64,000 bases of DNA from Halalkalibacter wakoensis JCM 9140 (GTDB lineage Bacteria; Bacillota; Bacilli; Bacillales; Bacillaceae_D). The notes under the pieces are model-generated. The model searched no databases, was not told the origin of the DNA, and worked only from the letters and a program-made list of their open reading frames with translations. The stretch lies in assembly GCF_000513095.1 (NCBI RefSeq), contig NZ_BAUT01000005.1, forward strand, positions 1 through 64,000. Direction: 5' to 3'. Below, piece after piece: positions 26,158-34,301 of this stretch; positions within the stretch are counted from its first letter, which is position 1; every line of letters starts with the position of its first letter. A program made the position numbers and the translations under genes.

Positions 26158-26928
26158 ATGATCGATTCACATATTCACTTGCATCAATACGACCCAAGTA
26201 CTTTAAGTAAAGACATAGAACAATGGCAAGAGGTTGGAGTGACAAGAGTGATGGCCGTAGCAAATGATTTGTCTTCCTCTTATAGAACATTAGAACTCCA
26301 ACAAAAATTCCCAAATTTTGTTCATGCATTAGTGGGGTTCCATCCTGAACTACCACAACCTCCAGAAAGAGATATTGAGGAATGGCAAAGGTTAATTTCA
26401 AAAGAAATCAAAAGAATTACAGCAATTGGCGAAATTGGTTTGCCTCATTATCACCTTAATGAAATGGAAACTTCATTCGAACAACATTTAGAGTTGTTCG
26501 AGTTTTTCTTGCATACAGCTAAATTACATAAATTGCCTGTTGCTCTACATGCTGTTCATGATAAGGCGGAAGTCGCTTTATCCTTAGTAAAAAAATATTC
26601 AATCACCAACGCACACTTTCACTGGTTGAAAGCTCCTGAACAGGTTGTTGATCAAATCATCCAATCTGGTTATTTCATTTCCGTCACACCCGAAATTTGT
26701 TACCGAAAACGAGATCAACTGCTAGCAGCATCTGTACCTTTGTCTCAACTTTTAATCGAAACAGATGGACCATGGCCGTTCGAGAGCCAGTTTAAAGCAA
26801 AGGAAACAACTCCTTTATTCCTTATCAACATCATTGAACAGCTCTCAAAAATAAAAAGCACCTCTATAGATCGTGTTAAATCAAGTACAAGTAGCAATAC
26901 GAAACGTTGTTACAATATTCCGACATAA
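26158..26928 (+). CDS. TatD-family metal-dependent hydrolase
   Basis: 256 residues starting MIDSHIHLHQYDP (ATG 26158 behind GAGGGGG; an in-frame upstream ATG lies on that site). TatD hallmarks: N-terminal DSHIHLH metal-binding pair, IGEIGLPHYH, PVALHAVHD, FHWLKAP and LIETDGPWPF. The family are TIM-barrel nucleases (3'-5' DNase activity in characterised members) or related phosphoesterases. Somewhat divergent from standard TatD: GLPHYH replaces GLDYY. Regulation and substrate not evident. Confidence 0.85.
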   Translation: MIDSHIHLHQYDPSTLSKDIEQWQEVGVTRVMAVANDLSSSYRTLELQQKFPNFVHALVGFHPELPQPPERDIEEWQRLISKEIKRITAIGEIGLPHYHLNEMETSFEQHLELFEFFLHTAKLHKLPVALHAVHDKAEVALSLVKKYSITNAHFHWLKAPEQVVDQIIQSGYFISVTPEICYRKRDQLLAASVPLSQLLIETDGPWPFESQFKAKETTPLFLINIIEQLSKIKSTSIDRVKSSTSSNTKRCYNIPT

Positions 26929-26982
26929 GCATAGAAAAATCTAATATGCATTGAGTCGCCAAAACAAGTTATAACATGTAAC

Positions 26983-27037
26983 GTAAAAAAAGTGTTTCCT
27001 TCAAGTTTGAACTGAAACAAACGAAAGGAAACACTTT
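26983..27037 (-). terminator. hairpin terminator between TatD-like gene and the 53-residue gene
   Basis: AAAGTGTTTCCTT (26989-27001) pairs perfectly with AAGGAAACACTTT (27025-27037). On the minus strand the arm is followed by more T, making it a terminator for the small minus-strand gene; it may also end the TatD-like gene. Confidence 0.75.
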
Positions 27038-27044
27038 ACAAGCC

Positions 27045-27206
27045 TTATTTTTCTCTTATATCTCTTCCTTCAGCCCCGACTGAAATTCCCGAGTTAGTCG
27101 ATGCATTCTGGTCTTCTACTCCCAGTTTCGGTTCTTTCGCACCAGCCAAATAAGGTGATTTATGCTTCTTTTGAATTTTGCTGATTTTATCATAATCTTG
27201 ATTCAT
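27045..27206 (-). CDS. 53-residue hydrophilic small protein
   Basis: ATG at 27204-27206 behind GGGGG, TAA at 27045-27047. Product starts MNQDYDKISKIQKKHKSPYL and ends EGRDIREK. No cysteine or membrane segment; probably largely disordered. Its own terminator lies 8 bases downstream. I do not recognise a family; a small spore or stress protein is possible. Confidence 0.5.
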   Translation of the reverse strand: MNQDYDKISKIQKKHKSPYLAGAKEPKLGVEDQNASTNSGISVGAEGRDIREK

Positions 27207-27285
27207 ATCCTAACCCCCTTTTCTTGTTTTGAATATCCCCTCATGGAATTAGGATTCATGTTTCTAGATTATTTATACCGACATC

Positions 27286-28455
27286 TCATAATGAAAATAA
27301 GCTGCTTTTTTTTAATCGATCAATTGCTGAATACAGGACTTCCTCGTTTTGAACAAGCGAGATTCTCGTATACCCTTCCCCTTCCGAGCCAAACGCATTA
27401 CCTGGAATTGTGACAATTCCAGAGTCGTCCATCAATTTGTAGCTAAATTCAGTTGAGTGATAAGGATGTGGTGTTTTCGCCCAAATAAACATCGAGGCAC
27501 GCGGACTCTCAACATTCCATCCGAGTGAATGTAATCCTTCAACAAGAATATCGCGACGTTTTTTGTACGTATTTCGTAATTCCTCACTAAAATGATCTGT
27601 GTTTTCAAGCGCCCGGATGGCTGCGTATTGAATAGGCAAAAACACACCAAAATCTAAATTCGACTTTAACCGATTAAGAGCTTCAATAATGGATTGATTC
27701 CCGACAACATACCCAATTCGACAACCAGCCATGTTAAAGCTTTTCGACAAAGAGTTAAATTCAATCCCAACCTCTTTTGCCCCATCAACTGACAAGAAAC
27801 TTAACGGTTTTTCTTCATAATACAATTCAGAATAAGCAAAATCATGTAGCACAACTATTTGATATGTACGTGCAAATTCAACAACACGTTCAAAATATTC
27901 TTTCGTTGCCATGGCAGGAACAGGATTTCCAGGAAAGTTTAAAATCATCATTTTGGCTTTTTGTTTCACTTCCTCAGGTATCGAGTCAAAGTCAGGAAAA
28001 AATTGATTTTCCTCACGAACAGGCATCGAATATGGAACAGCTTCAGCCAAAGAAATCCCCGCAGCATAAGCTGTATAACCAGGATTCGGGACAAGAATAA
28101 TATCACCAGGATCTGCTATAACTGATGGAAGATGAACAAGCCCATCTTGAGAGCCCATTACCATTAACGTTTCTTCCTCTGGGATTATGGTGACATTATA
28201 TTTTTTCGCATAATACGAAGAGATAGCCTTATGTAAATCAAAAATACCTTTCAACGAATAGCGATACAACGATGGATCTTTTGTTTTGTTTGCTAGTTCA
28301 TCCATGACAACTGAAGGAGGCGGCAAGTCAGGGCTTCCAATACTTAAGTCAATCATGTTATGGCCTTGTTCATGTTTGTATTGTTTATAAGCTGCTAATT
28401 CGTTAAATATACTCGTTTGGAATGCATTCATTTTTTTCGAGAATGTAAAAGTCAT
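27286..28455 (-). CDS. class I/II PLP-dependent aminotransferase (LL-DAP aminotransferase-like)
   Basis: 389 residues. Fold-type I signatures: IDLSIGSPDLPPP near residue 37, NFPGNPVPA (usually NYPxNPT), and the PLP-lysine segment EFNSLSKSFNMAGCRIGYV; C-terminal arginine in GYTRISLV. This group includes LL-diaminopimelate aminotransferase-like and PatA enzymes. The substrate cannot be fixed from sequence. ATG with GAGGGG. Flanked by unrelated single genes, so it is probably transcribed alone. Confidence 0.85.
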   Translation of the reverse strand: MTFTFSKKMNAFQTSIFNELAAYKQYKHEQGHNMIDLSIGSPDLPPPSVVMDELANKTKDPSLYRYSLKGIFDLHKAISSYYAKKYNVTIIPEEETLMVMGSQDGLVHLPSVIADPGDIILVPNPGYTAYAAGISLAEAVPYSMPVREENQFFPDFDSIPEEVKQKAKMMILNFPGNPVPAMATKEYFERVVEFARTYQIVVLHDFAYSELYYEEKPLSFLSVDGAKEVGIEFNSLSKSFNMAGCRIGYVVGNQSIIEALNRLKSNLDFGVFLPIQYAAIRALENTDHFSEELRNTYKKRRDILVEGLHSLGWNVESPRASMFIWAKTPHPYHSTEFSYKLMDDSGIVTIPGNAFGSEGEGYTRISLVQNEEVLYSAIDRLKKSSLFSL

Positions 28456-28634
28456 ATTAAATATCCCCTCTTGTTTAGCGCGTTTAATTATCTATAACTA
28501 ATATTACAATAGTTTAATAGTGAGATAAATGGAAGAAATACAGTGTCAATAGTAAATCAAAAGGTTATTTTCGTAAAGATTATTGAAAGTTTATCTCACA
28601 TAGTGAAGTGGCGGAAGTGTGTGAAAACAGGCAT

Positions 28635-28680
28635 TCAAAAAAGCAGTTCAATTGATACAATTTGTCTCAATTGAACTGCT
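28635..28680 (-). terminator. hairpin terminator behind the LysM gene
   Basis: AGCAGTTCAATTGA (28642-28655) pairs with TCAATTGAACTGCT (28667-28680), with a run of six T following on the minus strand. Confidence 0.85.
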
Positions 28681-28686
28681 TTCTAA

Positions 28687-29135
28687 TCAATAATGATCAT
28701 ACCTCTTCCAAGTATTCTTCTGTTGTAACTGCTTATAGTGTTTTGGTAAATAATAGCTCGGTGGATGCTGAGGAACCTGATACTGAGAGGCTGGTAAACA
28801 GGTTCATCATCAAACTTCTCTGCTGCATGCGTCCCGTTTTTCGGATGTGGATGAGTATAATCTTGTGAAGGCCAATGAGTAATATTCAACTTCTTGTAGT
28901 GAACGGGCTCATCTTGTACATACGCACAAACATTTCCTTTATTTTTCAAAAACTGATCATCTTTAACAATTCCTTCTATACCCATGACTGATGGAATCGT
29001 AATATGGGTGTTCCCTTTCATATACGATGGATCTTTTATATGTTTATTTAATTGCTGTAAGACATCAACCTGTACATTACAATGCTTTGCAACATCATAC
29101 AATGATTCACCTTCATACGTGACATAAATTTTCAT
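28687..29135 (-). CDS. LysM-domain spore protein (SafA-like N-terminus); probable late frameshift
   Basis: The N-terminus MKIYVTYEGESLYDVAKHCN with LNKHIKDPSYMKGNTHITIP is a LysM domain like that opening SafA and other spore-coat/cortex proteins. As read, the frame ends at 28683 with a hydrophobic, atypical C-terminus. From about 28795 (CAGCCTCTCAG) another frame reads SQYQVPQHPPSYYLPKHYK and ends at TGA 28687-28689. That Tyr/Pro/Gln/His-rich sequence matches the upstream composition (YTHPHPKNG) and typical coat tails, so one missing base is likely. Expected to sit at the coat-cortex boundary by binding peptidoglycan through LysM (family knowledge). Divergent from the gerP-like genes. Confidence 0.65.
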
Positions 29136-29229
29136 TCGTCATTCCTCCTTACGTTAGTTAGCACTATATGTGTATTCAACAATAAACAATTTGCTATAAA
29201 ATAATCTGATAAATTCCCCATAAGCGATA

Positions 29230-29256
29230 ACATATCATTGCCCTGCGCATACGATA
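29230..29256 (+). promoter_or_regulatory. sigma-K-type promoter for the gerP-like genes
   Basis: CATACGATA (29248-29256) fits the sigma-K -10 consensus CATA-N3-TA exactly. AC at 29230-29231 lies 16 bases upstream, as in the consensus -35. Predicted start ~29264, about 50 bases before the first gerP-like start codon. Mother-cell sigma-K expression is what is known for gerP in Bacillus. Confidence 0.6.
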
Positions 29257-29313
29257 GCAATATATTTTTCTTGATTTAATTACGAAGACGAACAACGATT
29301 AGGAGGAACTATT

Positions 29314-29538
29314 TTGTTGACACACATGAATAACATTTTTGGGATTCGCATCAATAACACTTCTAATAACGCATCGATGAATTTAGGTAATGCCTTGCAC
29401 AAAGGACACCAGGCAAATGTGAAAGCTAATTCTGGTTATGTTCAACCTGGTGACGCCAACTTCTCACCATTACAATTTAATAATGCTAACTTAACAAATG
29501 ACCCTGACGTAGCAGATCAAACTCAAGCTCAAGTATAA
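29314..29538 (+). CDS. GerPA/GerPF-like spore germination protein
   Basis: 74 residues, TTG start behind AGGAGG. Pattern: FGIRINNTSNNASMNLGNAL (beta strand, Ser/Asn turn, N-x-G), then HKGHQANVKANSGYVQPGD, then NDPDVADQ. This follows the GerPA/GerPF plan of hydrophobic strand, small turn, glycine-rich turn and a C-terminal DxDxxDQ. GerP proteins are needed for germinant passage through the coat. First gene behind the sigma-K-type promoter. About 80% similar by eye to the next gene. Confidence 0.75.
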   Translation: MLTHMNNIFGIRINNTSNNASMNLGNALHKGHQANVKANSGYVQPGDANFSPLQFNNANLTNDPDVADQTQAQV

Positions 29539-29558
29539 GTCTCTTTATTCTTAAATGT

Positions 29559-29595
29559 AAAACAGAATAGACTAGCATCACATCTGTTCTGTTTT
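29559..29595 (+). terminator. hairpin between the two gerPA/F-like genes
   Basis: AAAACAGAA (29559-29567) pairs with TTCTGTTTT (29587-29595). Moderate stem; it may attenuate rather than stop transcription into the following genes. Confidence 0.5.
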
Positions 29596-29719
29596 CATTT
29601 GAGAAAGTTTAAAACACCATTCACAAAATAGGCTCCTTTTACATAAATTAACATATTGATAACTTTGTGACAGAGGATATTTAGCTACGAATAAAATGGA
29701 ATAAATGGGGGGAACGACG

Positions 29720-29941
29720 TTGACACATGTAAATAATATTTTCGGTATACGAATTAACAGCGCCTCCAACAATGCATCAGTGAACTTTGGTAATGTGTTG
29801 CATAAAGGTCACCAAGCAAATGTAAAAATGAATGTCGGTTATGCTCAAGCTGGGGATGCAAATTTCTCACCTTTGCAATTTAACAATGCGAATTTAGTAA
29901 ATGACCCGGATCTTACAGACCAAGGCCAAACTCAAGTTTAG
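29720..29941 (+). CDS. GerPA/GerPF-like spore germination protein, paralog
   Basis: 73 residues from TTG 29720, chosen because GGGGGGAA precedes it and the result (MTHVNNIFGIRIN) lines up with the gene before it; an ATG 15 bases upstream lies on the ribosome-binding site. Contains ASNNASVNFGNVLHKGHQAN, a Gly-x-Ala-GD turn and NDPDLTDQGQTQV. A tandem duplicate of the 29314 gene. Followed 20 bases later by the GerPB-like gene, so these are probably co-transcribed. Confidence 0.75.
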   Translation: MTHVNNIFGIRINSASNNASVNFGNVLHKGHQANVKMNVGYAQAGDANFSPLQFNNANLVNDPDLTDQGQTQV

Positions 29942-29961
29942 TTTAGAGAGGACTGAACCTT

Positions 29962-30189
29962 ATGCAAATAAATATTAGAAACATACGTATCAATTCGATT
30001 AGCACAATCGGATCTTTAAATATAGGAAAAACCGTATTAGCTCAAAACAGAACTACGACTGCTCAATTCCCAAAGCCATATTATGAGGAAAATGAACCTG
30101 AAGAAAATGGTGAAGAAAACAATGAATCAGGAACCTATTTACCAATTGTTGATGTTCCCATTATTGAATTACCGCCTGGCACTAACTAA
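29962..30189 (+). CDS. GerPB-like spore germination protein
   Basis: 75 residues. N-terminal strand and turn IRNIRINSISTIGSLNIGKT resembles GerPB (short strand, S-I-S, NIG). This is followed by an acidic Asn/Glu-rich linker and a hydrophobic end (YLPIVDVPIIELPPG), as GerPB ends in a Pro/hydrophobic stretch. It sits between gerPA/F-like and gerPC-like genes, matching the canonical A-B-C order. Only the first 25 residues are family-like, so confidence is moderate. Confidence 0.65.
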   Translation: MQINIRNIRINSISTIGSLNIGKTVLAQNRTTTAQFPKPYYEENEPEENGEENNESGTYLPIVDVPIIELPPGTN

Positions 30190-30227
30190 CATGTACATTG
30201 ATTGATACCATGTAAGGAGATGATTAC

Positions 30228-30891
30228 ATGAATAATTGGTATACGAACGTTCCAGCTCATTCGGTTTATCAAAACTATATACCTTACACATCTGAATCGT
30301 ATCCACAACAAGCTACCTATTCAGAACAACCACAGCATCCTTTCAACCATTATAATTATCAACAAGAACACCAGACTGGTTACCATTACTATCCAACTAC
30401 ACATAAATCATTTCCACTTCAACGTCCGCATGAAAACGATGAAAACAACGAACGAGATGATTCCCTGCAACAATCACAGCAACCGGAAATGGAGCAGCCT
30501 ATTGAGGAGATCCAAGAAGCACCCCAGCGTCCCAAACATTCTTATCATTCAACAAACCAAGACTTCCACTACTTACAGCTACTCCAACAAGTGTCTAAAC
30601 AAGTAAAAGATCTTCAAGACAAACTAGGACAAATGGAAAAAGAAAAAGAAGAATTAAAAGAAAAAAGTTGAACAAATGAAACCTATTAACATTGAAAATA
30701 TAAATTATAAGATACAAGAATTAACCGTTGAAGAGTTGTCAGGAAATTTAATGATAGGGATGACCGCCCTAGGTGACGCAGAAGACTTAAAAGACATATT
30801 AAGCAATAATGAAAAAATCCAATTCAATGATATTGATACGAATAATTTTGAAGAACAAATGGAAGATTTAGAGTTTCCTAATGAAGGCTAG
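30228..30891 (+). pseudogene. gerPC: gerPC-like gene split by a +1 frameshift at an A6 run
   Basis: Frame 1 (30228-30671) gives 147 residues: a Tyr/Gln/Pro/His-rich N-terminus, then a coiled coil (LQQVSKQVKDLQDKLGQMEK) ending at TGA. Frame 2 continues KVEQMKPINIENINYKIQEL with the GerPC signature VEELSGNLMIGMTAL and ends at 30891. Removing one A from the A6 run at 30661-30666 joins them smoothly (GAA-AAA-GTT-GAA-CAA-ATG). GerPC in Bacillus is one ~200-residue protein with this coiled coil then LSGxLNIG plan. Whether this is programmed slippage, error or inactivation cannot be told here. gerPD, gerPE and gerPF homologs do not follow in the usual place. Confidence 0.75.
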
Positions 30892-30911
30892 GTACAAGTT
30901 TAGTTCCATTG

Positions 30912-31733
30912 TTAAAACGTTTTATTATAGTGAATCATTTCATATAACATTCTAGCTGCTTCTTGTTCTGTTCTTGGCATTTTTTTAGTATCCAGCATAC
31001 GAAACAACCGCGCGATGACAGGCAAATGCAAATTAGCTTTTCTAATCCACTCTTCATCTACTAACAATTCAGGACCTCCTGTTGCTAGTATTTTTCCAGC
31101 CTTCATCAAAATGATTGTATCAGCCCAGGAAGCAGCAAAATCAACATCATGGGTCGAAAGGAGAATGGTTTTCCCCATGAAGTTTAATCCTTGTAACAAG
31201 GCAGCCACTTCATCTCTCCCTTGTGGGTCTAGATAAGACATAGGTTCATCTAATACGACAATGTCTGGTTTCATTGCCAGTATGCCAGCAATCGCTACCC
31301 TCTTTTTTTGACCGTAGCTTAAATGAAATGGTGCCTTCTTTTTGAATTCTAACATTCCAACTGACCCTAAGGCTGCGCGGCAGACATCTTCAATTTCTTC
31401 CTCTGACATCCCCAAGTTTCGAGGACCAAACTCAACATCATCTATGACTGTTCCCGAAAAAACTTGATCATCAGGATCTTGAAATACCAGTCCAACCTTC
31501 TGTCTTATTTCTTTTGTGCTTTTTTTGGACAATGGAATTCCCATAATGTTTACACTACCTTCTTGTGGTAGCTTTAGCCCATTTAAATGATGGAGAAATG
31601 TGGACTTCCCGGCTCCATTAGGGCCGAGCAACGCAACTTTCGATCCAATAGGTATCTCGAGTGAGATGTTCTCTATTGCCCTTGTTCCATCTTGGTACTG
31701 ATACGTTAATCCGTCTATGTCGATTGCGTTCAT
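30912..31733 (-). CDS. cbiO: ECF transporter ATPase (CbiO/NikO type)
   Basis: 273 residues. Walker A GPNGAGKST, Q-loop GLVFQDPDDQVFSGTV (typical of ECF/CbiO ATPases), signature LSYGQKKRVAIAG, Walker B VVLDEPMSYLDP, then STHD. The C-terminal tail (EWIRKANLHLPVIARLF) is also CbiO-like. It powers a cobalt/nickel energy-coupling-factor transporter. The membrane components (NikM/CbiM, accessory proteins, CbiQ) lie at 34.8-37.5 kb on the other strand, unusually separated from it. It follows the guanidine hydrolase-like gene by 83 bases on the same strand. Ribosome-binding site TTGGAGGTG. Confidence 0.85.
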   Translation of the reverse strand: MNAIDIDGLTYQYQDGTRAIENISLEIPIGSKVALLGPNGAGKSTFLHHLNGLKLPQEGSVNIMGIPLSKKSTKEIRQKVGLVFQDPDDQVFSGTVIDDVEFGPRNLGMSEEEIEDVCRAALGSVGMLEFKKKAPFHLSYGQKKRVAIAGILAMKPDIVVLDEPMSYLDPQGRDEVAALLQGLNFMGKTILLSTHDVDFAASWADTIILMKAGKILATGGPELLVDEEWIRKANLHLPVIARLFRMLDTKKMPRTEQEAARMLYEMIHYNKTF

Positions 31734-31765
31734 GGTAGAACACCTCCAAGATTTGAATATTTTAT

Positions 31766-31800
31766 AAGAAGTGACTAGTGTTACAACCAGTCACTTCTTT
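31766..31800. terminator. hairpin between gdmH-like and cbiO genes
   Basis: AAGAAGTGACT (31766-31776) pairs with AGTCACTTCTT (31789-31799). The minus-strand flank is ATAAAATATTC, not a true T-tract, so read-through into cbiO is possible. Confidence 0.5.
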
Positions 31801-31816
31801 AAAAATCTGGACAACA

Positions 31817-32971
31817 CTACGTAAATTTCTTTCCTAATTTGCCTGCATCCACCATCGTTGCTAATACATCAGCAATAATACGAGTAGCCAACAAAGCCGT
31901 TTTATCACTAATATCATACGGTGGTGATACTTCTACGACCTCCAAGCCGCAAATGCCTTCTCTTGCTATTAAGTCTAAAAATTTCAATCCTTCCCGTGGT
32001 GTAAACCCTCCTGGTTCAGGCCAACCAGTCCCAGGAACAAAGCCAGCATCAAAACTATCAATATCAACACTTAAATAAACAGCACTAGCTCCTTTCCATG
32101 CTTTTTCTAGAGCAATTTCTGCGACCTTTTCGATGCCTAACCTTTCTATATCCATAATGGATATAGCCGTTGTATTAAACTTACGTACATTTTTTACAGC
32201 TTCTCTTGGAACTTGCCACCCACCGATCCCTACTTGAACGAGGTTCTCTGGGGGCGCATTAGGAATATTTGTTGCATGAAACCAAGGAGTTGTATGCATT
32301 CGTTCATCCATATCTTTTTCTTGAAGGTCGAGATGGCGGTCCATGTGAATAATCCCGACTTTTCCGTCAACGTTTTCGGCAATAGCTCTCAAACAAGGAT
32401 AACCAATAGCATGATCTCCTCCTAGCATGACTGGTAACGTACCTTGCGCAAATACATGAGATACAGCTTTGTAAATTTGATCAAAACTTTTCTCAATGTT
32501 TGCAATCGTAAAAACATCACCTACATCACACATTTTTAGAGATTCGACTAAATCAACTCCTTTTTCATAACTATAACTTGTGTAGAGCTTAGAAATTCTT
32601 CTAATGGCTTCTGGTCCAAACCTAGCCCCTGCTCTGTAAGTTGTGCCAATATCAAAAGGTACGCCCATGAATGCCACATCATAATCTCCCACTTTTCGGA
32701 CATCTTCCAGAAAAGGCGTGCGCAAAAAAGTTGGGATTCCGGCATATGCTGGCCTTGGTTCCCTCGTGAAAGTTGAAATTGTACGATCACCAATGGATGG
32801 TGCAGCTTCCAATCCATATTTAAGGGACCTTTCTAAAATTCTCTGATTCTCCACTTCGGGAATTTTTGCTTCCTTAGCTGCTTGTTCAAGCCCTAACAAA
32901 TCATATTGCCGATCACTCTCAAGCGCTTTTTTCTTTCGAAAGCTCAGCCCATGATCGTCAAAAAAGCCCAA
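31817..32971 (-). CDS. gdmH: ureohydrolase, probable Ni-dependent guanidine hydrolase (GdmH-like)
   Basis: 384 residues from TTG 32971 (ribosome-binding site GAGGTGG); the frame extends upstream without a better start. Arginase-fold metal motifs: GGDHAIGYP, HMDRHLDLQ (D-x-H-x-D) and SVDIDSFDAGFVPGTG. An N-terminal extension of ~90 residues, DERMHTTPWFHATN, VQVGIGGWQVPREAV and GTGWPEPGGFTPRE are features I associate with Ni-dependent guanidine hydrolases of the Synechocystis Sll1077 type rather than ordinary agmatinases. The likely reaction is guanidine to urea and ammonia. The neighbouring ECF ATPase and nearby Ni/Co uptake operon fit a nickel enzyme. No guanidine riboswitch was recognised in the ~110-base leader. 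Agmatinase is the alternative. Confidence 0.75.
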   Translation of the reverse strand: MGFFDDHGLSFRKKKALESDRQYDLLGLEQAAKEAKIPEVENQRILERSLKYGLEAAPSIGDRTISTFTREPRPAYAGIPTFLRTPFLEDVRKVGDYDVAFMGVPFDIGTTYRAGARFGPEAIRRISKLYTSYSYEKGVDLVESLKMCDVGDVFTIANIEKSFDQIYKAVSHVFAQGTLPVMLGGDHAIGYPCLRAIAENVDGKVGIIHMDRHLDLQEKDMDERMHTTPWFHATNIPNAPPENLVQVGIGGWQVPREAVKNVRKFNTTAISIMDIERLGIEKVAEIALEKAWKGASAVYLSVDIDSFDAGFVPGTGWPEPGGFTPREGLKFLDLIAREGICGLEVVEVSPPYDISDKTALLATRIIADVLATMVDAGKLGKKFT

Positions 32972-33080
32972 TATAACCACCTCTGTTCTCCGTAATCTAG
33001 GATGTATGAAACTTGCTGAAAGGAGTCGAAGTTCATCCCAACACATATATATTCAAAGAAGAAAGCCTTATTCCCTCAAT

Positions 33081-33111
33081 AAAAAAGGACCAGCTTCATT
33101 TTCGGCTGGTC
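33081..33111 (-). terminator. terminator overlapping the end of the Hsp20-like gene
   Basis: GACCAGC (33088-33094) pairs with GCTGGTC (33105-33111), followed on the minus strand by six T. The stem includes the last codons and stop of the gene, so termination structure and coding end overlap. Confidence 0.8.
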
Positions 33112-33551
33112 TGATCTAAATTCTGAACGATTATTTTGTTATTTGCTTGATTTGGTCTAAATAACCGATGTAAATGAATAAATAAGTGGCCGCTTTTAAA
33201 CAATGCTTCAACTTTATCATCTCGAACAGCAAAAGGCAGCTCCACTGTTCGTTGAATAGGGCCTTGCGGGATTTCTTGATGGACTAACCTAAAGCCATTA
33301 TAATCGATATTTATGTTCCCTCGAACTTCAAGTGTCTTCTCGTACACATAAATATCGACATCTTCAAGCTTTAAGCCAGGTGTTGCAAAGATACACAATA
33401 GTTCGTTTCCAGACTCATATATATTCATGCTAACCTCGGCGTGAGAACTACTGTTCCCTTCAACATCCATATTTTCAAAAGCAGAGAAGAAATCTTCTCC
33501 TAGAAAATTTGGTAAGGATTTTTTCCAATGATTCGGCCAATTTCTATTCAC
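33096..33551 (-). CDS. Hsp20-fold spore coat-type protein (CotP-like)
   Basis: 151 residues from GTG 33551 (ribosome-binding site GGGAGGG); the frame's earlier ATG is part of that site. N-terminus NRNWPNHWKKSLPNFLGEDF, then an alpha-crystallin-like domain: MNIYESGNELLCIFATPGLK, VDIYVYEKTLEVRGNI, RTVELPFAV, KSGHLFIHLHR. The order (strand, PG, L-x-V-x-G, P-x-V-x, G-x-L) is that of Hsp20 proteins such as the Bacillus coat protein CotP. It shares the short NWPNxW/NWDxF-type N-terminus with the two Hsp20-like genes at 7.7-8.8 kb. Location in spore-surface cluster II supports a coat role (inference). Confidence 0.7.
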   Translation of the reverse strand: MNRNWPNHWKKSLPNFLGEDFFSAFENMDVEGNSSSHAEVSMNIYESGNELLCIFATPGLKLEDVDIYVYEKTLEVRGNINIDYNGFRLVHQEIPQGPIQRTVELPFAVRDDKVEALFKSGHLFIHLHRLFRPNQANNKIIVQNLDQTSRK

Positions 33552-33726
33552 TTTTGTCCCTCCCATTAACAGCTTCTTCTATATTTTTATGAAAGCGAAT
33601 TTAATAGGTGACAGTGTTTTTCAAGCAGGTACCCCTATTGAACAGATTTCTAGGTAGTTACCCGGACATTCTTTAATGAACGACATACACTACCATATAA
33701 TAAATTAAGATGCAAAGGAGAATCAT

Positions 33727-34236
33727 ATGTTTCCGAATCAACCTAGGCGTCATTCAAAGCCACCGATATCTCCAATGGGATTTAATCCTTTTGAGTTTGG
33801 TATGCAGCAGTTACCTATGAATACCCCGTTTTTTAAAAATTTTTTCAAACAAGTTCCACCAAATTATTTGGGTCAAACGACTCAATCAAATAACCCTTCC
33901 AACTCAGGCCAACCGTTCCAAATGGAAAATCCATTTCATCCATCTTTTATGAATTTCGGAATTCCTAGTAATGGTCCTATGAATCACCCATTTTTAAAAT
34001 CATTTTTTGGTCCGGAAGATTACCCTGTAGGAGAGGAATTTAAAAAAGAAGGAAGCCATCAAAATGCAACTGCTTCAAACGCAAACACTCAACAAGCAGT
34101 TCCACCGCAATCAATGACAAATCCGGCTTCTCCCTTTTATCATTTCAATAAAATGGGTGGAGGAATTGGAAAGGCGGTCAATTTCTATAACCAAGTGAAC
34201 CCAATGTGGAAGTTAATTAGTGGTTTTATGAAGTAG
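33727..34236 (+). CDS. Asn/Pro/Phe-rich spore coat-like protein (YppG/VrrA-like)
   Basis: 169 residues, ATG behind CAAAGGAG. Low-complexity: many NPF, MNxPF and Q/N/P segments (start MFPNQPRRHSKPPISPMGFN). The C-terminus is different (GGGIGKAVNFYNQVNPMWKL then ISGFMK), resembling the conserved tail of YppG/VrrA-type coat proteins. No signal peptide or membrane helix. A spore surface role is inferred from composition and neighbours; the family call is tentative. Confidence 0.55.
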   Translation: MFPNQPRRHSKPPISPMGFNPFEFGMQQLPMNTPFFKNFFKQVPPNYLGQTTQSNNPSNSGQPFQMENPFHPSFMNFGIPSNGPMNHPFLKSFFGPEDYPVGEEFKKEGSHQNATASNANTQQAVPPQSMTNPASPFYHFNKMGGGIGKAVNFYNQVNPMWKLISGFMK

Positions 34237-34301
34237 CTTAAGTGGCGGGAGTATGCCGTTTATTTTGTAAGAGATAGTGCGTGCTCCTCCACCAGTTCAT
34301 G

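Noticed and set aside
30676-30891. Treating the 71-residue frame as a separate gene with its own start
   Set aside because: There is no ribosome-binding site before ATG 30676, and the upstream frame-restored sequence continues smoothly into it.
32971-33095. Guanidine riboswitch in the leader of the gdmH-like gene
   Set aside because: I looked for the ACGR loop pairs and the CCGGGAGA-type core; none could be matched with confidence. A covariance model search would settle it.
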